The notes beneath the pieces are model-generated. The model searched no databases and was not told where the DNA came from. It saw only the letters and a list, made by a program, of their open reading frames with translations. From the NCBI GenBank assembly GCA_014804285.1, contig JAAVAA010000015.1, positions 37,883 through 46,103 of the forward strand: a DNA stretch of 8,221 bases, given 5' to 3'. Both the position numbers and the translations under genes were made by a program. The stretch comes from Lachnospiraceae bacterium (GTDB lineage Bacteria; Bacillota; Clostridia; Lachnospirales; Lachnospiraceae). Every line of letters begins with the position of its first letter. The stretch's first letter is position 1. Positions 1 to 5,612 of the stretch are shown one piece after another.

Positions 1-87
1 AATGAAAACAGCATCAAAACGCTCCTGAAAAGAGGAAGGAATCTTTTGAAGAAGGGTCTTCAGGAAGGAGGGGAAGGCAATGCATAA
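1..87 (+). CDS. RNA polymerase sigma-70 family factor, C-terminal fragment (5' end outside window)
   Basis: Frame 1 is open from the first base to a TAA at 85-87 and encodes 28 residues beginning NENSIKTLLKRGR. This matches the end of sigma region 4, where the recognition helix of the -35-binding helix-turn-helix (typically '(S)ENSVKTLLKRGR') is followed by a short basic tail. Clostridial ECF sigma factors commonly end this way, and they direct RNA polymerase to a small set of promoters. The stop codon overlaps the start of the next gene by 8 bp, the usual layout for a sigma factor translationally coupled to its own anti-sigma factor. Only the tail is visible, so the ECF class is inferred from the tail and the neighbour. 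Any short helix-turn-helix protein with this ending cannot be strictly excluded. Confidence 0.75.
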   Translation, partial: NENSIKTLLKRGRNLLKKGLQEGGEGNA

Positions 88-757
88 ATTGTACGATGAG
101 GACGATGAATTAAGAAAAGAGTTTAAGGATACGTTTTCCGGCATTCATGCGTCAGAGGATTTGAAAGCCCGTACCCTTACTGCAATGCTCGATGATGAGG
201 AAATCCGGAGCAAAGAAACCAAAGGAAGACTATCGCCTGTAAAGAAGATATGGATTATTTCCGTTCCGGCTGCAGCACTGATTTGTGCAGCTCTGGTTTT
301 GATGGTGTTAAAGGGAACGCCGGCTCCCTCTTATATAACCCAGCTGGAGAATGGCGTTTTTTGTGAGGAAGTAAAACTTGGGGATGGAGAGCTTCATTTT
401 GTGGCAGACTGGGTTGTTATATCCATTACACCAAATGCAGGCGGTGTTACGATCGGACAGATGCAGGATGGTGAATTACTGGTACCGGAGGATGGAGATC
501 AGGTTCTGGAACAAAAGGAGAATGATGGCGGCGGTCTGTTAATCTATAAAAAAACAGCAGCCATAAAGTTCCCGGATATCGGAGAAAAGAACTGGTCTTA
601 TATTGGAGAACAAAAAATTTATATTACAGTGCTTAACACCGTGGATTCTCGTTATCAAGCGGTCTTCGAAAAAGACGGGCAGGCTTATGAAGTGACGGGA
701 ATCGGGGTTTGGCAGAAAGAATTTATTGATTATTTGTATCGAATTGTAAAGAAATAA
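80..757 (+). CDS. Probable membrane-anchored anti-sigma factor
   Basis: The 225-residue protein has a charged cytoplasmic N-terminus (about 1-55), one hydrophobic transmembrane helix (about residues 57-77, from IWIISVPAAA to LVLMVL) preceded by a basic segment, and an extracytoplasmic domain (about 80-225). The N-terminus contains 'IHASEDLKARTL', a motif I recognise from clostridial anti-sigma proteins encoded next to ECF sigma genes. The expected role is to hold the upstream sigma factor at the membrane until an envelope signal is sensed. The ATG at 80 is preceded by a purine-rich ribosome site (AGGAAGGAGGGG, 62-73) inside the sigma gene, and the 8-bp overlap supports translational coupling. 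There is no classical zinc-binding His-x3-Cys-x2-Cys motif, so it is not a ZAS-type anti-sigma factor. The outer domain ends in 'VTGIGVWQKEFIDYLYRIVKK'-like sequence, and I cannot assign it to a known fold. Role inferred from context and topology. Confidence 0.7.
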   Translation: MHKLYDEDDELRKEFKDTFSGIHASEDLKARTLTAMLDDEEIRSKETKGRLSPVKKIWIISVPAAALICAALVLMVLKGTPAPSYITQLENGVFCEEVKLGDGELHFVADWVVISITPNAGGVTIGQMQDGELLVPEDGDQVLEQKENDGGGLLIYKKTAAIKFPDIGEKNWSYIGEQKIYITVLNTVDSRYQAVFEKDGQAYEVTGIGVWQKEFIDYLYRIVKK

Positions 758-784
758 AAAGGCAGATGGAAAATATTTTTTTAA

Positions 785-813
785 TGAAACTTTTTACTTC
801 ATTTCAAAGTATA
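785..813 (+). promoter_or_regulatory. Candidate ECF-type promoter (TGAAAC-N17-AGTATA)
   Basis: TGAAAC at 785-790 and AGTATA at 808-813 are separated by 17 bp, with a T-run directly after the -35 box. Known extracytoplasmic-function promoters of Firmicutes (for example the Bacillus SigW/SigM type) carry a TGAAAC -35 box and a CGT-containing -10 box about 16-17 bp downstream. Here the -10 box differs from CGTATA by one base. A housekeeping alternative is weak: TATACT (812-817) and TATAAG (819-824) have no good TTGACA at proper spacing. The site would drive the lipoprotein pair and would fit control by the adjacent sigma factor. Confidence 0.45.
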
Positions 814-824
814 TACTGTATAAG

Positions 825-901
825 ACATTTCACGTTTGGGAAATGTATTGAAAATATCAGTATACATCCTGACTCGCAGGACATATTCTGCAAAGCAGAA
901 T
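825..901 (+). promoter_or_regulatory. Leader with three consecutive small inverted repeats
   Basis: Three inverted repeats lie between the candidate promoter and the ribosome site of the large lipoprotein gene. ACATTTC (825-831) pairs with GAAATGT (840-846) across 8 nt. TCCTG (867-871) pairs with CAGGA (877-881) across 5 nt. ATTCTGC (885-891) pairs with GCAGAAT (895-901) across AAA. The last hairpin ends 8 nt before the GGAGG at 910-914. None is followed by a T-run, so they are not terminators. They could be mRNA 5' stabilising stems, or the first could be an operator. No known riboswitch class is recognised. Confidence 0.4.
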
Positions 902-920
902 GTAGAAATGGAGGATTAAA

Positions 921-3392
921 GTGAGACACAAAGGAAATTTTTTCAGAAAGACTGCTTTATTGCTTGCAGCTGTTTTAGCACTTTCAGGCTGTGGCGGCAA
1001 TGCAAAGCAGCCGTCTGAAAGTGAAACAGAGGATGAGCAAATAACTCAGCAGGCTGAAACAGATGATACGGATAAGGATACCGATCAATCGGAACCGGAA
1101 GCAGACAGTTCTTCAGGAGCAGATACTGCGCTGGTAGATGAATTGAAGAAAAAGTATTCAGCAGCGGATAAAAATGAGTATGACGGAAATGTAATCAAGG
1201 TGAAGAGAGATCAGGCAGTGGAGATCAAGCTTGGATATGATCTGTGGGGCAGTGACACCAGCCCTTATGACAGCTTTGTAATCTACCAGGACGCAGAATT
1301 GAAATTCCCCATAGAGGTAAGCAGTATGGATTTCGATTCTGCTACTGGGACGCTCATTATCAAACCGCCTTTTTCCGGAGTAGCGGAGATCATGGATTCA
1401 GATGGTGTTGATTTAAGTCATTTAAGTGGAAACTATTTGTCAGGTGATTATGAAAGCGGCTGGGGAACTCTCTCACAGTATTATTTAAAGTCTTCCGTGA
1501 ATTTAGAGACAGGAGAAGCTCTGCCTGCACCGGTGATCACGGTGATCAAAGTGGAAGCAGAAATTCCACAGGCACCGCAGCTTGTTTTTGACCAACTAGA
1601 AGACGGCTACGCACGTTTTTCGTGGAAAGCAGTGCCCGGAGCAGAGGGTTATCTTTTGTTCCGTATCAACAAGGATGACGAAGGCTTGTGGAGTTACTGC
1701 AAGGCTTTTGCTGATGTGAAGGGGACGGAATGGACAAGCGAAGGTGATGCAAACGAGTTTGAGGGAAAAATATTATCTTTAAATTATGACTTCGTCCAGT
1801 TTTTTATCTCTGAGGACACGAAAGAGTGGATCGAAGAAGGGGACGGAGGATTCCTGGAAGAATTCATGCTTGATGGTATGGCATACAATGAATTTTGGGA
1901 TGAGTATTATGGGGTGATCGCCTATAATTCAAATGGCTGTTCACCTATCAGCAATCTGATAAGCGCTATGGATGTTTCACATATGCTTCCGGAAGAAAAA
2001 TCCAGCAACAGCAATGAAGGTTTCTTTGATATTAACGGAGTGCTGGATCTTCCTGCAATCATGAATGTGACGATGTGTGACGGAAGCAGGGCGCAGAAGG
2101 TTCTTTTGTATGATTTTGATAATATGGAAAAGGATGAAGAGTATAATGTGATCCGTGTTAATGCAAAGGCTCTTCAGACGCCCTTTATAGAAGAGCTTGC
2201 CGTTTATGAAGTTAATTGGGATACATTAGAGGCTGATCTGGCAGCGGTGAAAAAACGTCAGGAGGAATTGATCAATAAAGGCGGTAATGTAGCACCGTCA
2301 CTGACGATTGATGAGGGTGCACCGTCTAAGAGCGAAGATGCAAAAACGGAGGCAAACGAGCCGGAGCCGGAAGCAAAAGCAGAACCGGAGGATGCGAAGC
2401 CCTCACAAAGCGGACGTAAAGAGGTTAAGATCACAGCTAACTCCGCAATGAGTGAGTATATTGCACTGAATATGTTAGAAACCAAAGGGGAAATCCGTCT
2501 TTCGGATTTCCCGGAATCTGCGGATGTGGAGCAGGTAGTGGATGCTTTTTTTGAGGCACAGTATCAAAACCCGCTGATACTCGGGGTTCAGGGAGGAAGC
2601 ATTGACACGGAAAAAAGAATTTTGTATGTGGAGTACGATTTCCCCCGGCAGGTTACTGCTGCAAAACAGCAGGAAATACAGGAAAGGGTAGAAGAGATTA
2701 CCAGTGAGATCATATCCGATGGTATGACGGATGTGGAGAAAGAGATTGCGATCAATACATGGCTTTGCGAGAATGCGGTTTATGATGACGGAGCACTGGA
2801 AAATGCAGAAAAGTACTCTTTTATGCAGGTAGATGAAGATTTTTATGATTCCTTTACGGCATACGGAATATTGACTGAGGGCGTAGGGGTATGTGCCAGT
2901 TATTCGGCCTCTTTTAAATTGCTTGCAGACGCAGCTGACTTAGAGAGCATTGTAGTTACCGGTTATCTGGAGGGAAGCGTTCCCCATGCATGGAATAAAG
3001 TTAAATTAGAGGATAACTGGTATATTGTGGATGCAACCAACAATGACAATGACACCATTGAAAATGCCTTATTAAATTTATCAGACCGTGCTGCTTACGG
3101 GACGCTGGTTGAAAATGAAAATTTTGCTATGGATGGCAGTCTTGTAAATTATACGGCAAGAGATGAGGAGCAGGAATATTATCATACTACCGACCGTTTT
3201 TTCGAGAGCGATGAGATTGCTGATGAACTTGCACAATTATTGTTATCGGACGGAAAAGCAGTACTTCGCACAAATTATGACATTGATGACGAGACCTTCT
3301 ACGAAATTGCACGGCAGGCAGCAACCCAGGCACAGAAAAATATTAACGGGTTTTACTGGATGGGAGTGATCCGTCTGGAAGGACAAGAATAA
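921..3392 (+). CDS. Large lipoprotein with Fn3-like region and C-terminal transglutaminase-like domain
   Basis: The 823-residue exported protein starts at a GTG placed 6 nt after GGAGG (910-914). It has a type II signal peptide: basic start, hydrophobic core, and lipobox LSGC with the lipidated Cys at 24. Then follows an acidic, Ser/Asp/Glu-rich tether (about 28-68). Residues about 75-210 form an unassigned beta-rich region. Residues about 217-345 look fibronectin-III-like ('ARFSWKAVPGAEGYLLFRI', ending 'YNSNGCSPISN'). A Glu/Ala/Pro/Lys linker spans about 465-500. The last 320 residues hold a transglutaminase-like fold with an intact triad: Cys658 in GVGVCASYSASF, His689 in VPHAWNKV, and Asp704 in WYIVDATNND. 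Bacterial members of this superfamily are cysteine proteases or acyl transferases on cell-surface proteins or peptidoglycan, but the substrate here cannot be read from the sequence. It forms a probable operon with the next lipoprotein gene, 23 bp downstream. Confidence 0.85.
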   Translation: MRHKGNFFRKTALLLAAVLALSGCGGNAKQPSESETEDEQITQQAETDDTDKDTDQSEPEADSSSGADTALVDELKKKYSAADKNEYDGNVIKVKRDQAVEIKLGYDLWGSDTSPYDSFVIYQDAELKFPIEVSSMDFDSATGTLIIKPPFSGVAEIMDSDGVDLSHLSGNYLSGDYESGWGTLSQYYLKSSVNLETGEALPAPVITVIKVEAEIPQAPQLVFDQLEDGYARFSWKAVPGAEGYLLFRINKDDEGLWSYCKAFADVKGTEWTSEGDANEFEGKILSLNYDFVQFFISEDTKEWIEEGDGGFLEEFMLDGMAYNEFWDEYYGVIAYNSNGCSPISNLISAMDVSHMLPEEKSSNSNEGFFDINGVLDLPAIMNVTMCDGSRAQKVLLYDFDNMEKDEEYNVIRVNAKALQTPFIEELAVYEVNWDTLEADLAAVKKRQEELINKGGNVAPSLTIDEGAPSKSEDAKTEANEPEPEAKAEPEDAKPSQSGRKEVKITANSAMSEYIALNMLETKGEIRLSDFPESADVEQVVDAFFEAQYQNPLILGVQGGSIDTEKRILYVEYDFPRQVTAAKQQEIQERVEEITSEIISDGMTDVEKEIAINTWLCENAVYDDGALENAEKYSFMQVDEDFYDSFTAYGILTEGVGVCASYSASFKLLADAADLESIVVTGYLEGSVPHAWNKVKLEDNWYIVDATNNDNDTIENALLNLSDRAAYGTLVENENFAMDGSLVNYTARDEEQEYYHTTDRFFESDEIADELAQLLLSDGKAVLRTNYDIDDETFYEIARQAATQAQKNINGFYWMGVIRLEGQE

Positions 3393-3400
3393 ATGATTAC

Positions 3401-3406
3401 AGGAGG
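3401..3406 (+). promoter_or_regulatory. Ribosome binding site of the small lipoprotein gene
   Basis: A perfect AGGAGG lies 9 nt before the ATG at 3416, inside the 23-bp gap after the previous stop. It fixes the start and suggests strong independent initiation on a shared transcript. Confidence 0.75.
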
Positions 3407-3415
3407 ACATGTTTT

Positions 3416-3877
3416 ATGAAAAAACGAATTTCATTATTTATTACAATAGTTATTGTAAGTGTTACGATGCTCACAGCCTGCACCACGAATGCTGAGAAGT
3501 CAGTCACTTATAGTGTAGATACCGGGGACAGTGTTAAAATTACCATTGATACGAAAAGCGGCTTTGATATTACTATGGATGTGCCGTTTACAGTTAGCAA
3601 AGGGGATACAGATATTTTTACGGGCTCCTTTATCTATGCAGAGTATTATGATGTTTACCGTCAGGTTGTGGAAGAGGGTTCAGATGCGGTACTTCTTGAT
3701 GAAGGAAGTAAAGACGGCAATGATTACTTTTGTTATTCCTTTGAGGGCAATGCCGGAACCGAATACGATTATTTTATATTGATTAAAGATTCTAATACAG
3801 CAATTGCTATGGCATCTTTGATCGGAGAAAAAGAGGCATCAGAGGCTTTCAAGGCTATGACTATCAGCTTAAATTAA
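3416..3877 (+). CDS. Small lipoprotein of unknown function
   Basis: The protein has 153 residues with a type II signal peptide: MKKR start, hydrophobic core about 5-18, and lipobox LTAC with Cys22. The mature part is about 130 residues of mixed beta-strand-like sequence containing one further cysteine (in the segment NDYFCYSFEG) and a short helix-like end (EKEASEAFKAM). I do not recognise the family. Membrane attachment on the outer face is expected. It is most likely co-transcribed with the transglutaminase lipoprotein, and no promoter was seen in the 23-bp gap. Its TAA stop (3875-3877) is the last base triplet before the insertion sequence, within the possible target duplication. The last residue or two may therefore have been changed by the insertion, but the C-terminus does not look grossly truncated. 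Confidence 0.75.
   Translation: MKKRISLFITIVIVSVTMLTACTTNAEKSVTYSVDTGDSVKITIDTKSGFDITMDVPFTVSKGDTDIFTGSFIYAEYYDVYRQVVEEGSDAVLLDEGSKDGNDYFCYSFEGNAGTEYDYFILIKDSNTAIAMASLIGEKEASEAFKAMTISLN
3869..3877. repeat. Possible left target-site duplication (TTAAATTAA)
   Basis: This 9-mer abuts the left inverted repeat and matches TTAACTTAA at 5604-5612 in 8 of 9 positions as a direct repeat. The motif is palindromic apart from its centre, so it could also be read as the outermost part of the inverted repeats. A shorter alternative is the direct repeat CTTAA at 3868-3872 and 5608-5612. Confidence 0.45.
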
Positions 3878-3990
3878 CGTTTAGCTGAGTTTCAAATAGA
3901 AATATGAAAACCCGGATAGAATCAAATTCTACGTCACCACGCTCTCGCTCTACAACAATGTCATTAAGTTAAGAAATGTGCCTTGAAAAT
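3878..3990 (+). repeat. Left terminal inverted repeat (113 bp)
   Basis: It begins CGTTTAGCTGAGTTTCAAAT and matches the reverse complement of 5491-5603 at 108 of 113 positions. The mismatches are at 3887, 3905, 3939, 3980 and 3985. It contains a small perfect internal hairpin, TAGAAT-CAA-ATTCTA (3917-3931), and an internal TTAAGTTAA (3964-3972) that echoes the 9-mer just outside the repeat. Confidence 0.9.
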
Positions 3991-4014
3991 CTAATAAAAA
4001 ATGTTAAAAAAGAC

Positions 4015-4098
4015 TTGACAGATGCACCCAAAAATGTTGCGCGCCTCTTAAATATATACTTTTTGGAGGTGCGCAATGGGTGTTTTTTCATCTGTCAA
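4015..4098 (+). promoter_or_regulatory. Nested inverted repeat enclosing the transposase ribosome site and start codon
   Basis: Three pairs of arms nest around one centre. TTGACAGATG (4015-4024) pairs with CATCTGTCAA (4089-4098) over 10 bp. CACCCA (4025-4030) pairs with TGGGTG (4077-4082). TTGCGCGCCTC (4037-4047) pairs with GAGGTGCGCAA (4066-4076) over 11 positions with one G-U wobble. The inner right arm includes most of the GGAGGT ribosome site (4065-4070) and the A of the ATG. In RNA this fold would block initiation. IS10 and IS50 of the same family use such structures to prevent transposase synthesis from read-through transcripts. The function here is inferred; the pairing is directly visible. 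Confidence 0.7.
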
Positions 4099-5380
4099 AG
4101 AAAATTTACTGAAACATGTTCGAACCATCGATCAAAACAAAAAGAGCTTCGTCAAGGATCCGGAACGGGATTTTACCAGAACAAGAAAGCTCTCTTTTGT
4201 TGATACAATTATGTTGATTATATCCATGGAATGCGGATCTATCCGCAGCGAATTATTAAAATATTTCTCGTATTCCTTGGATACTGCCAGTTCATCCGCT
4301 TTTGTCCAACAGCGGGAAAAAATAAAACCAGCTGCATTCAAATCCCTTTTCCTGTCTTTTTCTGCACAGCTGTCGTCTCCAACTTATAAAGGATTTCATT
4401 TTTTTGCGGTAGACGGCTCTGATGTCCAGATACCTTTGGAAGGTTCCTGTGAAGAATACAGCTATTTTCGTAATAAGCAGCAGCGTGATTATTTTCAGCT
4501 TCACCTGAACGCTGTTTACGATTTACTTGGAGAACACTATTCTGCCGCCCATATGGAACCGCGTAAAGGGCATAATGAAAGCGCCGCTTTTCATAAACTC
4601 TTAGAAGAACAAGCCTTTCCGGATAAGTCGCTTTTTATCTTTGACCGCGGATATGAAGGCTATTCGTTAATGGCCCACATTTCAAGCCGAAAACAATTCT
4701 TTGTCATACGTGCCAAAGATAACCATACAGGCGGTATATTAAAAGGTATATCTCTTCCAGAAGAAGCCGAATATGATTTTTTCTTTAACAAGATATGTGT
4801 GGACAGCTGGCGGGTAAAATACAACGCCGCTCCAGAGCTGTACCACCGGGTTCATTACAGCAGTACGCCATATTTTCTAAATGCTTCCGTCAGAGAATAT
4901 CCGCTGGCTTTCAGAGTTGTACGATTCCGCCTGGACAATGGTACTTATGAATGTCTATTGACGAATCTTCCGGAAAAGGAATTCGGCTTAACAGAATTAA
5001 AGAAAATCTACAGAATGCGCTGGGGGATTGAAACCTCTTTTCGCTACCTGAAACATTCCGTTGGTCTTTTATATTTTCACTCAAAAAAAATAGAATCCAT
5101 TGAACAGGAAATCTGGGCAAGGCTCATACTTTACAATTTTTGTATGGCTGTAACGGCAGATATCGGAAAGGAGAAAAAAACTACCCGGTATCTGTATAAA
5201 CCCAATATAGCGAATGCCATTCATGTCTGCCGCAGATTTTTAAAAACGCTTACGGTTGAAACTCCGCCAAATATTGAACGGTTGATTTCAGAAGAACTGT
5301 CCCCTGTTCGTGCGGAACGAAACAGCCCTCGAAAACAACCGATCATAAAACCCCGGAAGTTCAATTACCGGGTATATTGA
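4076..5380 (+). CDS. IS4-family DDE transposase
   Basis: The 434-residue transposase catalyses cut-and-paste movement of the surrounding element. The catalytic acidic residues are readable: first Asp113 in FFAVDGSDV, second Asp190 in FIFDRGYEGY, and Glu319 within the perfect signature Y312-x2-R315-x3-E319-x6-K326 (IYRMRWGIETSFRYLK). The DNA-binding N-terminus (about 1-100) precedes the RNase-H-like core. Between the second Asp and the Glu lies the beta-strand insertion typical of IS4 members. The length is normal for the family and no frameshift or stop interrupts it. The ATG follows GGAGGT (4065-4070) by 5 nt, but that site sits in a strong inverted repeat. No convincing -10 box lies at the right distance from the TTGACA at 4015. 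The C-terminus is basic (RKQPIIKPRKFNYR). Confidence 0.93.
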   Translation: MGVFSSVKENLLKHVRTIDQNKKSFVKDPERDFTRTRKLSFVDTIMLIISMECGSIRSELLKYFSYSLDTASSSAFVQQREKIKPAAFKSLFLSFSAQLSSPTYKGFHFFAVDGSDVQIPLEGSCEEYSYFRNKQQRDYFQLHLNAVYDLLGEHYSAAHMEPRKGHNESAAFHKLLEEQAFPDKSLFIFDRGYEGYSLMAHISSRKQFFVIRAKDNHTGGILKGISLPEEAEYDFFFNKICVDSWRVKYNAAPELYHRVHYSSTPYFLNASVREYPLAFRVVRFRLDNGTYECLLTNLPEKEFGLTELKKIYRMRWGIETSFRYLKHSVGLLYFHSKKIESIEQEIWARLILYNFCMAVTADIGKEKKTTRYLYKPNIANAIHVCRRFLKTLTVETPPNIERLISEELSPVRAERNSPRKQPIIKPRKFNYRVY

Positions 5381-5490
5381 TGACGCTTATAATATAGCTG
5401 ATATTCAGACAGATTACAATCTGTCTTGTTATAATGGTTAAAAATATTTTAAATATATAAAAGATAAAATGTTTCAAAAATAAAAATAGA
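5381..5490 (+). other. AT-rich tail of the insertion sequence with a hairpin
   Basis: No gene is present. AGACAGATT (5407-5415) and AATCTGTCT (5418-5426) form a 9-bp inverted repeat with almost no loop, about 27 bp after the transposase stop. It is followed by TGTTATAATGG rather than a T-run, so it is a poor intrinsic terminator. The rest is A/T-rich (about 5440-5490). TATAAT sequences at 5388-5393 and 5430-5435 lack good -35 partners. Confidence 0.4.
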
Positions 5491-5603
5491 ATTTTTAAGG
5501 TACATTTCTTAACTTAATGACATTGTTGTAGAGCGAGAGCGCGGTGACGTAGAATTTGATTCTATCCGGGTTTTCGTATTTCTATTTGAAACTTAGCTAA
5601 ACG
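5491..5603 (-). repeat. Right terminal inverted repeat (113 bp)
   Basis: This is the reverse complement of the left repeat with five differences in 113 positions, ending ...AGCTAAACG at 5603. It contains the mirror hairpin TAGAAT-TTG-ATTCTA (5550-5564) and the internal TTAACTTAA (5509-5517). Confidence 0.9.
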
Positions 5604-5612
5604 TTAACTTAA
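5604..5612. repeat. Possible right target-site duplication (TTAACTTAA)
   Basis: This 9-mer abuts the right inverted repeat and is the partner of 3869-3877 with one central mismatch (C for A). It also contains the mfd stop codon (TTA at 5604-5606 on the + strand, TAA on the coding strand). Confidence 0.45.

Larger units (their letters stand above)
3878..5603 (+). mobile_element. IS4-family insertion sequence with long terminal inverted repeats
   Basis: The 1726-bp element consists of two 113-bp inverted repeats, a single intact DDE transposase gene on the + strand, and an AT-rich tail. The YREK signature of the transposase places it in the IS4 family. No passenger gene is present. It lies between two convergent host genes and interrupts neither reading frame. 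The repeats are much longer than the roughly 15-30 bp usual for IS4 members. An alternative inner boundary at 3962-5519 (1558 bp, ends CATTAAGTTAAG) would give a more ordinary size and about 29-bp ends. In that reading the outer 84-bp arms would be a pre-existing palindrome or an associated repeat. The intact gene and well-matched ends suggest a recent or still active insertion. Confidence 0.85.

Noticed and set aside
1533..1549. Repeated TGATCA palindromes in the lipoprotein gene
   Set aside because: Two copies 3 bp apart encode VITVIK and are best explained by codon repetition. No further copies form an array.
2258..2485. 75-residue reading frame on the - strand
   Set aside because: It lies wholly inside the large lipoprotein gene, opposite the Glu/Ala/Pro linker. 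The Ser/Ala-rich translation is a shadow of that repetitive codon pattern, with no ribosome site.
4015..4043. TTGACA (4015-4020) as a transposase promoter
   Set aside because: A perfect -35 hexamer, but the bases 16-19 downstream are TGCGCG-like with no -10 box. The hexamer is explained as part of the outer arm of the nested inverted repeat.
3976..4203. 75-residue + strand frame across the IS leader
   Set aside because: It starts inside the inverted repeat, has no ribosome site and overlaps the transposase in another frame.
5352..5372. CCCGG...CCGGG inverted repeat at the transposase end as a terminator
   Set aside because: Only 5 bp with an 11-nt loop, inside the coding sequence and without a T-run.
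5388..5435. TATAAT boxes after the transposase as outward promoters
   Set aside because: The best partner for 5388 is TTACCG at 17 bp (poor match), and none fits 5430. In an A/T-rich tail such boxes arise by chance.
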